A stretch of 64,000 bases of DNA from Chryseobacterium sp. MYb264 (GCF_035974275.1 NZ_CP142422.1:4960001-5024000); one strand, 5' to 3'; shown: positions 51,218 to 60,770, numbered from the stretch's first letter. Notes: generated by a model from the sequence alone, not told the origin. Numbers and translations: made by a program.

Positions 51218-52636
51218 ATGGAATCAATATCGGTTTTTGAGATTATAAAAGTGGGAATAGGCCCGTCTAGTTCGCATACAATGGGACCTTGGAATGCAGC
51301 ATCTGCATTTATCAGAATTATTAAAAGAGAGAGATCAATAGATGAGGTGAAGGAAGTTTTTCTGGAATTCTTCGGTTCACTTGCCAAAACGGGGATTGGT
51401 CATGGAACCGATATTGCCGGAATGCTTGGGTTGAATGGGGAAGACTTTAAGACCATTGATACGACAAAAATTGATGACAAAATAGAACATATTAAAAGTT
51501 CTCAGATTCTTAATTTAGGGGGTGAAAAAGAAATTCCATTTATTTACGGGCATCATTTGGTATTGAATATGTCCCGGTCTTTAGATTATCATCCAAACGG
51601 AATGATCTTCAAAGCGATTTTTGAAGACGGAACCGAACTTGTTCAGGATTTTTACTCTGTAGGGGGTGGTTTTATTATGAGTCAGGAGAAAAACTCTATA
51701 GAAAAGCAGTGTGTTCGTACGATATATCCTTGTCATAAATCTTCGGATATTGTAAAATATTGCCAGAAACTTGGGTTTGATAAAATGTCGGATTTAATTT
51801 TAATTAATGAAGAAAGCTGGCGATCTCAGGAGGAGACAAGAGCAGAAGCACTTTACATTTGGCAGCAGATTAAAGAATGTATTTACAAAGGCGTAAACAA
51901 AGAAGGTATTCTTCCGGGCGGCTTGAACGTTACGAGAAGAGCAGCCGGAATCAACAGGAAATTATTAGGAGACAAGATCTATAAAAATAAAGATGAATGG
52001 TTTCAACAGGTAGTTGATGCTGAAGAAAATTTTACCAATATCAATAAATGGATTGCCTGTTTTGCATTGGCTGTAAATGAAGAAAATGCAAGCTTTGGAA
52101 GAATTATCACGGCTCCGACTAACGGTGCGAGTGGTGTAATTCCTGCGGTATTAATGTATTCTCAGGCTTTTACAGATTGCATCAGTGATGATGATATTGT
52201 AAGATTCTTACTGGTAGCCGGAGAAATCGGAACCTTATTTAAGAAAAATGCAACTATTTCCGCAGCAATGGGCGGTTGTCAGGCAGAAGTTGGGGTTTCC
52301 TCAGCAATGGCGGCGGCTGGTTTAACGGAGATTCTTGGTGGAAGCGTTGGTCAGGTTTTGATGGCGGCAGAAATTGCGATGGAACATCATTTAGGGCTAA
52401 CTTGTGATCCTATTAAAGGTTTAGTTCAGATTCCTTGTATTGAAAGAAATACGATGGGAGCGATAAAAGCGATTACGGCAGCAAATATCGCCTTGGAAAG
52501 TGATCCCGCAAAAGCAAAAGTAACTTTAGATGAAGTGATCCAGACGATGTGGGAAACGGCACTTTCGATGAGCGACCGATTTAAGGAAACCTCAGAAGGC
52601 GGTCTCGCAATTGCAGTGAATGTGCCTGAATGTTAA
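51218..52636 (+). CDS. sdaA: L-serine ammonia-lyase
   Basis: A 472-residue single-chain iron-sulfur L-serine dehydratase that deaminates serine to pyruvate. Seen: N-terminal KVGIGPSSSHTMGPWNAA (beta domain), GTDIAGMLGL, GGLNVTRRAAGINR, TAPTNGASGVIPAVLMY and GCQAEVGVSSAMAAAGL (alpha domain), with conserved cysteines for a 4Fe-4S cluster. A TATCTTTG octamer is present near 51182. The gene ends before a strong hairpin. Confidence 0.95.
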   Translation: MESISVFEIIKVGIGPSSSHTMGPWNAASAFIRIIKRERSIDEVKEVFLEFFGSLAKTGIGHGTDIAGMLGLNGEDFKTIDTTKIDDKIEHIKSSQILNLGGEKEIPFIYGHHLVLNMSRSLDYHPNGMIFKAIFEDGTELVQDFYSVGGGFIMSQEKNSIEKQCVRTIYPCHKSSDIVKYCQKLGFDKMSDLILINEESWRSQEETRAEALYIWQQIKECIYKGVNKEGILPGGLNVTRRAAGINRKLLGDKIYKNKDEWFQQVVDAEENFTNINKWIACFALAVNEENASFGRIITAPTNGASGVIPAVLMYSQAFTDCISDDDIVRFLLVAGEIGTLFKKNATISAAMGGCQAEVGVSSAMAAAGLTEILGGSVGQVLMAAEIAMEHHLGLTCDPIKGLVQIPCIERNTMGAIKAITAANIALESDPAKAKVTLDEVIQTMWETALSMSDRFKETSEGGLAIAVNVPEC

Positions 52637-52660
52637 TATTGTAGATTTATTATACATGAA

Positions 52661-52688
52661 AAAATCCTTAGAAATTTCTAAGGATTTT
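52661..52688. terminator. bidirectional terminator between sdaA and the serine hydrolase
   Basis: The perfect dyad AAAATCCTTAGAAA and its complement with a T run on each strand. It serves the two convergent genes. Confidence 0.85.
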
Positions 52689-52691
52689 GTT

Positions 52692-54335
52692 TTATCTATT
52701 TTTACTGAACTGAAATAAACTACCCTTTTGATAAAGTTCAAATTCTTGTTTTTCAGGATTGAAGATTATTTTTAATCCGGCAGTATTAAACGTAAAAATA
52801 TGGTCTTTTACATATTCCAGTGGAAATTCCGGTTGTCCGGTTCCTTGGGCAAAAAGAATCCCGTCTTTTATAAATATTTTTAAGCCTAAAGGAATACTTT
52901 TAGAACTATATTCACCTGTATACTTTTGTAAATCTGCTTCTGAAAGTGCTGTTTCGTTGAATTTAGGGTATTCAAAATCTTTATTGTAAAGAATATTAGT
53001 AATATAAGTGATGAAATTTTTGCTGCTGACTCTTGGTGCATTTAATGAATAAGAAATAGAAAAATTGTCATCTTTATTCATCAACATAAAAGAATAAGTT
53101 CCGTAAGTACCGCCGCTATGTCCTAGATATTTTTTGTTTAAGAAATCAACTTGCATAATGCCTCTGCCAAAATTATCTTCGTTTTTAGGAAGCATTTGTT
53201 CAATAGAACTTTTACTCACGAGCTTTCCATTGAAAAAGGCATTGATGATTATGTTCAGATTGTTAGGGTTTGTTGCAATATCGCCAACGCCCACAACATT
53301 ATTGAAGTCAAAATCTTTCACGAAAGTCCATTTATTAGTGAAAGTAAAGGACTCTGCAACCTGTTTAGGTTTTTCACCGGCTGTATAAAAGTCCTTTAAC
53401 TGTAAAGGATTAATGATTCTTTCCCTAAGGTTTTCCTGATAAGTTTTTTTAGTAATTTTCTCTAAAATTTTTGTCAGAAGGTAATAGGCGGAATTAGAAT
53501 ATTGTACTTTTTCGCCGGGTTTAAATAAACTTCCCTGTTCTTTAATTTTGTCTAAAATTTGTTTTTCTGTCTTTGGTTCTTGCAGCCATCTTTCATCACC
53601 TTGTGGCCCCATAGCATAATCGCCAAGTCCTGAAGTATGATTCAGCATTTGTGAAATAGTGATAATTTGTGCATTGGGAATTTCAGGAAAATACTGAGCT
53701 AGCTTGTCATTCAGACTCAGTTGCTTTTTCTCGATCAATTGAAAAAGCATAATGGCAGTCATTGTTTTTGTAATCGAGCCTATTTGTAAAATTTGAGGAT
53801 TCTGATCTTTTTGAGGAAGATTTTCTTGTCCAAATTTTCTTTGATACACCTCCCTGCCATTTTTAAAAATAGAAATAGCCCCACCTTCATAATTTTTATT
53901 TTCTAAGTAATCCAGAAATAGATTTATTTTCTTTACACTTTCATCGAGATTTTGAGAAAATTTATAATTCTCGATGTTAGTATTTTGGCTATCTTCTGAA
54001 GTTAGAGCTAAAGGTAATTCTAATCCGTTTTGAGTAAATTTTCCGGAAATTTTTTCATCCTTCAGTGTTCCTTGATATTTTGCATTAAGAGCTTTTATCT
54101 CTAAACTAAGATTATTGTTCCCAAAAGTAGTAATGTCTACAGGTATTCCAATCGATTTTTGTAACGGACTGTCTAGAGTAGATTGGTACCCGTCTTTTGC
54201 TTTTGTTATATGGAAAATTAAAGGAAGTTTATTTCCCTGAATATTTAATTCGCCTTTCCAAGAACCTGAAATTTCCTGTCCGAAAATAAATTGGAAAATA
54301 CTAAATAGTAGAAGGAAGGTGAGTTTTGTTTTCAT
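52692..54335 (-). CDS. secreted serine hydrolase (class C beta-lactamase-like)
   Basis: A 547-residue exported protein. Seen: a signal peptide (about 1-19), an N-terminal beta-sandwich region (20-125), then a beta-lactamase/D-Ala-D-Ala peptidase domain with SxxK as SITKTMTAIMLF (about 187-198), YxN as YSNSAYYLL, and HSGG as GHSGGTYGTYS. The C-terminal domain (about 465-547) is like the lipocalin-type tails of related proteins. It could be a peptidase or an esterase. Confidence 0.88.
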   Translation of the reverse strand: MKTKLTFLLLFSIFQFIFGQEISGSWKGELNIQGNKLPLIFHITKAKDGYQSTLDSPLQKSIGIPVDITTFGNNNLSLEIKALNAKYQGTLKDEKISGKFTQNGLELPLALTSEDSQNTNIENYKFSQNLDESVKKINLFLDYLENKNYEGGAISIFKNGREVYQRKFGQENLPQKDQNPQILQIGSITKTMTAIMLFQLIEKKQLSLNDKLAQYFPEIPNAQIITISQMLNHTSGLGDYAMGPQGDERWLQEPKTEKQILDKIKEQGSLFKPGEKVQYSNSAYYLLTKILEKITKKTYQENLRERIINPLQLKDFYTAGEKPKQVAESFTFTNKWTFVKDFDFNNVVGVGDIATNPNNLNIIINAFFNGKLVSKSSIEQMLPKNEDNFGRGIMQVDFLNKKYLGHSGGTYGTYSFMLMNKDDNFSISYSLNAPRVSSKNFITYITNILYNKDFEYPKFNETALSEADLQKYTGEYSSKSIPLGLKIFIKDGILFAQGTGQPEFPLEYVKDHIFTFNTAGLKIIFNPEKQEFELYQKGSLFQFSKNR

Positions 54336-54349
54336 AGTGTAAGAAATAT

Positions 54350-54922
54350 TTAATTAGTGAGTTGGCTGATAATACAAAGGGTGAGAACTACGAAGGCAAA
54401 AATTACAATTTGTTTCCAGTTCTTCATGTTGGTAGAGGTCCTAAAACCATTGTAAATAAGTGTTATGCCGTAAGCGATAAGCAGTAAAACAACGAAGCTG
54501 AAAATACACATAATAGCCAATGGAAAAGCTGGGAGGTTTTGAGGATCCTTATCAACGATTTCACGAATGGTATTCACACTGGTTTTTACAATTGGCAATT
54601 CGCTTAATAAAATAGTAATGATTCCAGGAGTTTGAGAAATAATAACAGTATTGATGATATCAACTATTCTGGTCTTTTTATTGTAAATTTTTCCTAAAAT
54701 AAGCAATACAATCATTCCTGCAGAATAGCTTATAATACTTTTACCAATGCCTAACAGAGCAGAATCATTTTCTTTAAGATAAGAATAATGGAATATCGCA
54801 TCCATATACATTCCGAAGAATTGGCATAAGGCTACTGTTACAATAAGGGAGATTAATCCAATGATTAAAAGCTGCCTCTCATTGTATCTTAAAAATGGAT
54901 TAAAGATCGTTTTCCAAACCAT
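54350..54922 (-). CDS. YIP1 family membrane protein
   Basis: A 190-residue protein with five predicted membrane helices and the N-terminal VWKTIFNPFLRYNERQLLIIGL pattern of bacterial YIP1-domain proteins. It follows the DUF2089 gene by 4 bases and precedes the serine hydrolase by 14 bases, so the three probably form an operon. The function is unknown. Confidence 0.75.
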   Translation of the reverse strand: MVWKTIFNPFLRYNERQLLIIGLISLIVTVALCQFFGMYMDAIFHYSYLKENDSALLGIGKSIISYSAGMIVLLILGKIYNKKTRIVDIINTVIISQTPGIITILLSELPIVKTSVNTIREIVDKDPQNLPAFPLAIMCIFSFVVLLLIAYGITLIYNGFRTSTNMKNWKQIVIFAFVVLTLCIISQLTN

Positions 54923-54926
54923 CGTT

Positions 54927-55193
54927 TTAGTTTTTTAATTGATTGATTTTCTGAATAAGATCATCCATTTTATTACGCATGGTAGGATAGGACAGCTCTG
55001 CCTGTTTAGCCATTTCCTTAATGCTTCCACTGGACAGAAAAAAGTTGAGGATAAAATCCTGCTCGTCACGGTTCAGCTTCAAAATGACTGGCAGTTCGTA
55101 ATCTCCGGAAACTTCAGTGCTGCAATGAGGACATTTCATTTGGCTGACATGTAACGTGTGGTCACAGCTGGGACAAATTATAGGTAGTTTCAT
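54927..55193 (-). CDS. DUF2089 zinc-ribbon/HTH protein
   Basis: An 88-residue probable transcription factor. Seen: a Cys4 zinc ribbon CPSCDHTLHVSQMKCPHC (residues 8-25) and a helix-turn-helix-like C-terminal part, LSSGSIKEMAKQAELSYPTMRNKMDDLI, typical of DUF2089. It is the first gene of the operon with YIP1 and the serine hydrolase and may regulate it. Confidence 0.85.
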   Translation of the reverse strand: MKLPIICPSCDHTLHVSQMKCPHCSTEVSGDYELPVILKLNRDEQDFILNFFLSSGSIKEMAKQAELSYPTMRNKMDDLIQKINQLKN

Positions 55194-55285
55194 TGGTTTT
55201 GTTTTTACAAAAGTAATTTAAATTTTAATAAAGTTAAAGTATTTTTTAATAAAATTAAATTTATTTAGTTTTTAAGATGAAAAAA

Positions 55286-55305
55286 GCTTTCTCACCGGAG
55301 AAAGC
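55286..55305 (-). terminator. intrinsic terminator of tyrA
   Basis: Stem GCTTTCTC-ACCG-GAGAAAGC. On the minus strand it is followed by a T run (complement of 55280-55285). Confidence 0.85.
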
Positions 55306-55322
55306 CTTGTGGTTAAAACTCT

Positions 55323-56168
55323 TTATTTGTCGAGGATTCCGCGTATCTTATTCGCATTCGAAATCAATTCTCCCAAATATTCAAAATTTTCTTTTTCTAA
55401 AGCAGATTTGAATTTTCTTAATTGTGAAATATGCTCATTTAAAACATCCAACACATTTTCTTTATTCTGTTTAAAAATGGGAACCCACATTTCGGGATGA
55501 GATTTTGCCAGACGAACCGTGCTTGAAAAACCGGAACTTGCCAACTGGAAAATGGTTTCTTCTTCTCGCTCTTTTTCAAGGACGGTATTCGCCAAAGCGT
55601 AAGAGGTAATATGTGAAATATGTGAGATATAAGCGGTGTGCACATCGTGATCGTCGGCATTCATGTAAATTAAATGCATATCAAGACTTTCTACAATTCT
55701 TTCTACCAATTCCAAGGCATCTTCTGCTGATTCTTCTTTATTGCAAATGACTCCAGCCTTTCCTGAAAAACTCTCTGAAACTGCAGATTTAGGACCATTA
55801 TTTTCCGTTCCCCACATCGGATGAAAAGCCACAAATCGAGAACGTTTCGGATGATCTTTTACACCATTTACAATTCCTGCTTTGGTGGAGCCGGCATCCA
55901 TCACGGTTTGATTTTCGGAAATCAGATCTAAAACATTAGGTAATAATTTCCTTGCAGAATCTACCGGAATTGCTAAAATAATAAGGTCTGAATTCTTTAC
56001 GCCATATTCCAGATCCACTTTCGCATCAATTATTTTTAATTCTAAAGCTTCGTTCAGATGTTCGTTGCTGTTATCGATCCCGTAAATGAAATCGCTAATG
56101 CCTTTTTCTCTTAATTTTAATGCGATCGAGCCGCCGATCAATCCTACACCGATAATACTTATTTTCAT
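55323..56168 (-). CDS. tyrA: prephenate dehydrogenase
   Basis: A 281-residue NAD-dependent enzyme that oxidatively decarboxylates prephenate to 4-hydroxyphenylpyruvate, the committed step to tyrosine. Seen: Rossmann motif GVGLIGGSIALKL (about 7-19), DLIILAIPVD, MDAGSTKAGIVNGV, FHPMWGTENNGP (substrate-binding His) and a helical C-terminal dimerisation part with SHISHITSYALAN. It has no chorismate mutase or ACT domain. It is transcribed alone behind an apparent tyrosine-sensing attenuator (56188-56305), which explains how it would respond to supply. Confidence 0.95.
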   Translation of the reverse strand: MKISIIGVGLIGGSIALKLREKGISDFIYGIDNSNEHLNEALELKIIDAKVDLEYGVKNSDLIILAIPVDSARKLLPNVLDLISENQTVMDAGSTKAGIVNGVKDHPKRSRFVAFHPMWGTENNGPKSAVSESFSGKAGVICNKEESAEDALELVERIVESLDMHLIYMNADDHDVHTAYISHISHITSYALANTVLEKEREEETIFQLASSGFSSTVRLAKSHPEMWVPIFKQNKENVLDVLNEHISQLRKFKSALEKENFEYLGELISNANKIRGILDK

Positions 56169-56187
56169 CTCTTTAATTTATTAAAAC

Positions 56188-56215
56188 AAAAAACCCCGTC
56201 CGTGGACGAGGTTTT
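56188..56215 (-). terminator. leader terminator (attenuator) of tyrA
   Basis: On the minus strand AAAACCTCGTCC pairs with GGACGGGGTTTT (one G-U pair), then TTTTTTG, only 19 bases before the tyrA ATG. The 5' arm CCTCGTCC can instead pair with GGATAAGG (56235-56242) at the stop codon of the leader peptide. Confidence 0.85.
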
Positions 56216-56236
56216 AATTTATATACATAAGAATCC

Positions 56237-56293
56237 TTATCCCAAATTTGAGTTAGAAATTCCGTAATAATATGTTCTGTTGTTTAAAATCAC
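56237..56293 (-). CDS. tyrA leader peptide with three consecutive Tyr codons
   Basis: An 18-residue frame starting with GTG at 56293: V/M-ILNNRTYYYGISNSNLG, then TAA. Three adjacent Tyr codons (TAT TAT TAC, 56264-56272) lie mid-frame. The stop codon sits inside the antiterminator segment. A TACCTTCG octamer (56298-56305) ends four bases before the GTG. This is the classic layout of ribosome-mediated attenuation. The start codon is inferred. Confidence 0.8.
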   Translation of the reverse strand: MILNNRTYYYGISNSNLG

Positions 56294-56297
56294 AAAG

Positions 56298-56305
56298 CGA
56301 AGGTA
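56298..56305 (-). promoter_or_regulatory. -7 octamer of the tyrA leader
   Basis: TACCTTCG differs from TAnnTTTG by one base, and CTTT separates it from the GTG. No good -33 element was seen. Confidence 0.45.
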
Positions 56306-56359
56306 TAAAATATTTTTCAATTGAGAATAATTGAGGTCGTAAAATTTAATAAAATAAAA

Positions 56360-56381
56360 AGGTCAACATTGCTGCTGACCT
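56360..56381 (-). terminator. intrinsic terminator of the second antiporter
   Basis: On the minus strand AGGTCAG/TTGACCT (one G-U pair) closes an 8-base loop and is followed by TTTTTATTTT. Confidence 0.75.
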
Positions 56382-56420
56382 CTTATACCCAAATAATAGG
56401 TATCTATACGATAAACAAAT

Positions 56421-58712
56421 TTATGGATTGCTGATGATCAAAGTTGACGGAATATCAGATAACCAAATGCTTTTCGTGTCAATAAGGCCTTTCCAGCTTT
56501 TTTTACTGATCAACATCAGGTCCTGTGAATTCAGAAATTCCTTTTCAATCTTTTTCTCATTATATAAAGTGATATGATTGGGTGCTACCTGCTCTATGCT
56601 TCGGATTAATTCTTTCACCTCAATATTGCTTCTAATCTGTCCTGCGACATCCAGAATAATAATTTGAGAATTGTTGTTGTTTATTAATCGTTTAGCATAT
56701 TCTAATAAATAAAAATCGCTTAAATTGAATATCGGAACAAAAACTTTATCCGCAGATGTAAATTCTTTTTCCACTAAAATTCCCACCGGAATTGTCGCTT
56801 TATCCAATACCTGAAGCGTAAGATCGTCAAAAGGAGAGGTGTTGAAAATATTTCCTTTTCCTTTTACGGTATTTAATAATTTTTCAGGATTAATGATTTT
56901 TGTAGTAAATCCTAAAAGTCTTCCCAATAAACTTCCTTCATACATTGATTTTCCAAGCATGATTAAAAGAAGGTCATAATTTCCTTTATTGGTAATATTG
57001 GTGAGATCATTTTCAACATCGGTTGATGCTTTGAAAAGGGTAGTAACTTCTAACTTCAAATCGTGTGAAGCCTCAATTACATTTTTAAACTGATCTTTTT
57101 CAAAATCATTAATATCAAAAGCGTGAAGTTCATCTACCGGAGCAATATTCATTGCGGTGATGCTTTTATTTCCATTCATTTTATGAGTGAAATTATCAGC
57201 AAGTTTTAGCAATGTGCTTCCTGATTCCGGAGTTTCAAAAGATAAGAGAACTCTGTATTTAGGATCATTTTCGCCTTCATCAAATTCCTCTTCCAAAGAT
57301 GATTTTTTTCCTTTAAATAAATAATTGATAAGGTCAAGGCAAGGTCCCGTCATGAAAGTGGTAAACAACGCCATGATCACCAACATCGCGAACAATTCAG
57401 GTCCTAAAACTCCAAGATCATAACCGATATTCAGCACGATAAGTTCAGTTAAACCTCTGGTATTCATTAGAGCACCAATCGTGAGACTGTCTTTCCAGTT
57501 GATGTTGAGGAATTTTGCCGTTAATGCACTTCCTACGAATTTTCCGATAACAGCTGTTAAGATGATAAACCCACCGATTTTCCAAAGATGCGGATCATTC
57601 AATAACCCGATTTGCGTTCTTAAACCTGTAAATACAAAGAATAACGGAAGTAATAAAACTAAAGCTACATCTTCTACTTTTTCTACAAACAGACTTCTGA
57701 ATTTCACGTTTTCAGGCATAATTGCTCCGGCCATAAATGCTCCGAAAAGTGCGTGAATTCCGATAACTTCTGTGGCGTATGATGAGATAATCAATATCAA
57801 AAAGAAAACGGCTACCAACGCTTTGCTGATGAAACCTTTTCCTTTTTGAGATTCTGCAATTCTGTTTAGGAACGGTCTTACCGCTTTGATCATGATGAAA
57901 ACATACAAAATGGCCATCAAAATCACGAAAACCGAACCTGAGAAAGAACCCGCTTTTACAATCGCGATTACGGCTGCCAAAATACACCACGCGGTAATAT
58001 CATCAGCGGCGGCGCAGGTAATAACAACGGTTCCTATTTTTGTTTTATGTAAATTTCTTTCCTGAACAATTCTTGCCAATACCGGAAACGCGGTAATACT
58101 CATCGCAATGGCTATAAACAAAGCAAATGAACTGAACTGAATTCCATCCGGCGCAAACTCTTTATATAAAAAATAAGAAAGCCCAACCCCCAAAGCAAAA
58201 GGAATAATAATACTTGCGTGACTGATAACAACGGCATCGTGTGCTTTTTTTCTTAAAACGCTCAAATCAAGCTCCATTCCGACGATATACATGAAAAGGA
58301 TCAAACCGATCTGGCTTAAAAACTGTAAATTTCCTAATGATTCTTTCGGAAAGATAAATGCTGAAAGTTCAGGGAAATACAATCCGAAAAGTGATGGTCC
58401 TAATACGATACCGGCAATCATTTCACCGATTACGGAAGGTTGTTTCAGTTTAATGCAAATCCATCCGAATAGCTTGGCAACCATAATAATCGTCACGATC
58501 TGAGCCAGTAAAAGTGCTAATGGATGATGAAGATTAGTTAAAAATGAATCTGTGAAATTCTCCCACATCGTAGATCCCGTCGCTTTGCTTGGAGGAATAT
58601 TTTCTCCAATTTCCAGCGTTTTTCCTTCTACGAAAAACCAATACATCAGACATGAAAAAAATGCGATGGTACAGACGTAAAAAATAATATTTTTATATTT
58701 CCCCAAATTCAT
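56421..58712 (-). CDS. CPA2 family cation:proton antiporter with USP-like tail
   Basis: A 763-residue exchanger. Seen: an extra N-terminal membrane helix (about 9-27), then WICIKLKQPSVIGEMIAGIVLGPSLFG (about 84-110), FMYIVGMELDLSVL, and AAADDITAWCILAAVIAI with the ion-binding Asp-Asp pair. IHALFGAFMAGAIMP and a tandem-domain cytosolic tail (about 475-763) follow. It shares its architecture with 32775-34898 but has the extra N-terminal segment. It probably exchanges K+ or Na+ for H+. Confidence 0.92.
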   Translation of the reverse strand: MNLGKYKNIIFYVCTIAFFSCLMYWFFVEGKTLEIGENIPPSKATGSTMWENFTDSFLTNLHHPLALLLAQIVTIIMVAKLFGWICIKLKQPSVIGEMIAGIVLGPSLFGLYFPELSAFIFPKESLGNLQFLSQIGLILFMYIVGMELDLSVLRKKAHDAVVISHASIIIPFALGVGLSYFLYKEFAPDGIQFSSFALFIAIAMSITAFPVLARIVQERNLHKTKIGTVVITCAAADDITAWCILAAVIAIVKAGSFSGSVFVILMAILYVFIMIKAVRPFLNRIAESQKGKGFISKALVAVFFLILIISSYATEVIGIHALFGAFMAGAIMPENVKFRSLFVEKVEDVALVLLLPLFFVFTGLRTQIGLLNDPHLWKIGGFIILTAVIGKFVGSALTAKFLNINWKDSLTIGALMNTRGLTELIVLNIGYDLGVLGPELFAMLVIMALFTTFMTGPCLDLINYLFKGKKSSLEEEFDEGENDPKYRVLLSFETPESGSTLLKLADNFTHKMNGNKSITAMNIAPVDELHAFDINDFEKDQFKNVIEASHDLKLEVTTLFKASTDVENDLTNITNKGNYDLLLIMLGKSMYEGSLLGRLLGFTTKIINPEKLLNTVKGKGNIFNTSPFDDLTLQVLDKATIPVGILVEKEFTSADKVFVPIFNLSDFYLLEYAKRLINNNNSQIIILDVAGQIRSNIEVKELIRSIEQVAPNHITLYNEKKIEKEFLNSQDLMLISKKSWKGLIDTKSIWLSDIPSTLIISNP

Positions 58713-58812
58713 AACTCCTATATTTTAGTGTGCAAATTTCTTTATAATAAATGGTTAATAAGTGTTAATATTCTTAAAATGTAATCAATCCCATGAATAA
58801 TGTAATGAAACT

Positions 58813-59202
58813 CTATTTGAAAGAATATCCCAATCCGACTCCTATTTTCCAGGCTCCGTTTTGGGTTGAAGTTTTAGTATTGTAATACACTGGAACCTGA
58901 AGTGCAATTTTCTTATAAACTGCGGTTAATCCGGCTCCCAAAGTTGGCATAATCGGGCTGTTTTTCGTGCCTTCAGATTGGTCTTCTTTGATTCTGAGTG
59001 AAGGCAGCATTCCTAAAATCAGTTTTAAATCTTTGTTTTTGTAACTTACATTGGGTCCTGTAAAATTGAGGAAAGCCCCATGATCTACATATCCGGCAAC
59101 TGCGATTCCGTCGAAGAAAGATGCTTTAATTTTAGAATCTGTTTCCTGAGAAAAGCAAAGACCGGATATGAGAATTCCGCCAGCATAGAAAAGTTTTTTC
59201 AT
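58813..59202 (-). CDS. small secreted beta-rich protein
   Basis: A 129-residue protein with a signal peptide (about 1-18, ending CFSQE). The mature part contains VAGYVDHGAFLNFTGPNVSYK and a terminal WKIGVGLGYSFK, a strand ending in aromatic-Lys like an outer-membrane barrel. It is too short for a full barrel, so it may be a plug-like or surface protein. It is not recognised as a family. Confidence 0.65.
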   Translation of the reverse strand: MKKLFYAGGILISGLCFSQETDSKIKASFFDGIAVAGYVDHGAFLNFTGPNVSYKNKDLKLILGMLPSLRIKEDQSEGTKNSPIMPTLGAGLTAVYKKIALQVPVYYNTKTSTQNGAWKIGVGLGYSFK

Positions 59203-59311
59203 TGATATAATTATTTAATCAGACGCAAAATTACGTTGACTAAACTGCTTAAAATGGCAGATGTAATGAAAGGTTTAAATTATGCAGTAAAAAGTAAATT
59301 ATATGAAAAAT

Positions 59312-60022
59312 CTACTTTCCAAACATTTCCATTAATGAATTTTTATAAGCTTCTCCGATTTGTAGCTTTAAAAAATTTTCTCCTTCAGCAGAAATGGTGG
59401 TAATAATTTCGTTGGTTGAAAATACTTTAATGGAAGACAGAGCGATAATTTCTTTCTTGTTCACCTGTGCAAAATCTTTTGAAGGAAGCATTTCCAGAAG
59501 GCTTTTAAAGCTGAGATTTTTTAAGACAATTGCAGTGCCGTCATTCAGGATAATATCTTTGTCGCGGCTGTCGATCTCAGACGTTTTAATATAAGCGATC
59601 TGCTCCGTGAAAATCACGGTTTTGCCAATGTTGGTATTCCACTCGATGAATTCTTTTTTATTTGATTTCTGAAGAAGTTCCGTTGCTTTTTCGAAAGCTT
59701 GTGTTAATCTTTCTTTCTTGATCGGCTTTCGTACATAATCCACAACATTAAGGTCAAATGCTTCGGCTGCATATTCTTTATAAGCGGTTGTGAAAATGAT
59801 TTTTTTAGAACCAGAAATTAATTCTGCTACCTGCAAACCATTCATTCCCGGCATTTCGATATCTAAAATACAAACGTTACAATCAATATTTTCGATTTCG
59901 TTTAAAAAAACTTTAGGATCATTGAATGCTTTTACGGCTTCTACATTATCGATTTGCTCGCAAAGAAGTTTTAAATAGCTGATAGCCAGTAATTCATCGT
60001 CAAGAATAACGCATTTTATCAT
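59312..60022 (-). CDS. LytTR family response regulator
   Basis: A 236-residue transcription factor. Seen: a receiver domain with acidic pocket ILDDE, phosphoacceptor Asp in VCILDIEMPGMNGLQV (about residue 53), Thr/Lys in FTTAYKEYAAEAFDLNVVDYVRKPI, and a C-terminal LytTR DNA-binding domain (about 140-236). The start overlaps the kinase gene by 23 bases, so this is a co-translated two-component pair. Target genes are unknown. Confidence 0.93.
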   Translation of the reverse strand: MIKCVILDDELLAISYLKLLCEQIDNVEAVKAFNDPKVFLNEIENIDCNVCILDIEMPGMNGLQVAELISGSKKIIFTTAYKEYAAEAFDLNVVDYVRKPIKKERLTQAFEKATELLQKSNKKEFIEWNTNIGKTVIFTEQIAYIKTSEIDSRDKDIILNDGTAIVLKNLSFKSLLEMLPSKDFAQVNKKEIIALSSIKVFSTNEIITTISAEGENFLKLQIGEAYKNSLMEMFGK

Positions 60023-60770
60023 AGAATTCTCCTAAATTGATTGTTAATTCTGCTGTGAAGATACCGTTTTTTGAATTTTTATGAAGTGAATAATAGTCGT
60101 TGTAGATCATTTTCAGTCGTTGATCCAGCGATTGGCTTCCAAAACCGCTTTTTTCTTTTTCCAGCATATTTTTTAACGAAGCTTTGTTGCTGACTTTCAT
60201 GGTGAAAATGCCACCTTCAAGCTCCATATGAATAGATATGAATGAATCCTGCGCCAGAAAATCGGTATGTTTAAAAGCGTTTTCGATAAGATCCACCGAA
60301 ATCAAAGGAGCAAAAACCTTTTCTTCATACACTTCATCGGATTTATTGATTCTTGATTTGATTCTAAAATCAAATAACGGATTTACCTTTATTTTATTAA
60401 TTTCAATAAGACTTAAAGCAAAATTTAATTCTTCTTTTGGGCTTACAAATTTATTGTTGCTCTCGTATAAAATATAATCTAAAACATTTGCCAGCTTATC
60501 CAACGACATATACGTCTGATAGGCATGCGACTGAACAGAATTCAGAATGTTTTTGAATAAATGAGGATTCAGTTTGGTGCCGATATGCTCAAGCTGAACT
60601 TCATTCAGGCGTTGTTGAATGATTTTATTCGCTTCAGAAATTTTGGCATTTCTGATTTTTAATTTCTGATTTTGACTGAACAAATAGATACCAATAGTTA
60701 AAAAAAAGAAAATAGCAAATACTCCGATGAATATCAGATAATCATGAATCATGTAGTAGTTGCCATCCAT
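60000..60770 (-). CDS. LytS-type sensor histidine kinase
   Basis: A 256-residue membrane kinase with one membrane helix (about 10-31). Seen: the His-kinase box EHIGTKLNPHLFKNILNSVQSH (phospho-His in NPHLF context), the ATP-binding N box DLIENAFKHTD and G box SGFGSQSLDQRLKMIY. There is no separate sensing domain, so the signal is probably membrane-linked or supplied by a partner. It is paired with the LytTR regulator downstream. Confidence 0.9.
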   Translation of the reverse strand: MDGNYYMIHDYLIFIGVFAIFFFLTIGIYLFSQNQKLKIRNAKISEANKIIQQRLNEVQLEHIGTKLNPHLFKNILNSVQSHAYQTYMSLDKLANVLDYILYESNNKFVSPKEELNFALSLIEINKIKVNPLFDFRIKSRINKSDEVYEEKVFAPLISVDLIENAFKHTDFLAQDSFISIHMELEGGIFTMKVSNKASLKNMLEKEKSGFGSQSLDQRLKMIYNDYYSLHKNSKNGIFTAELTINLGEFYDKMRYS

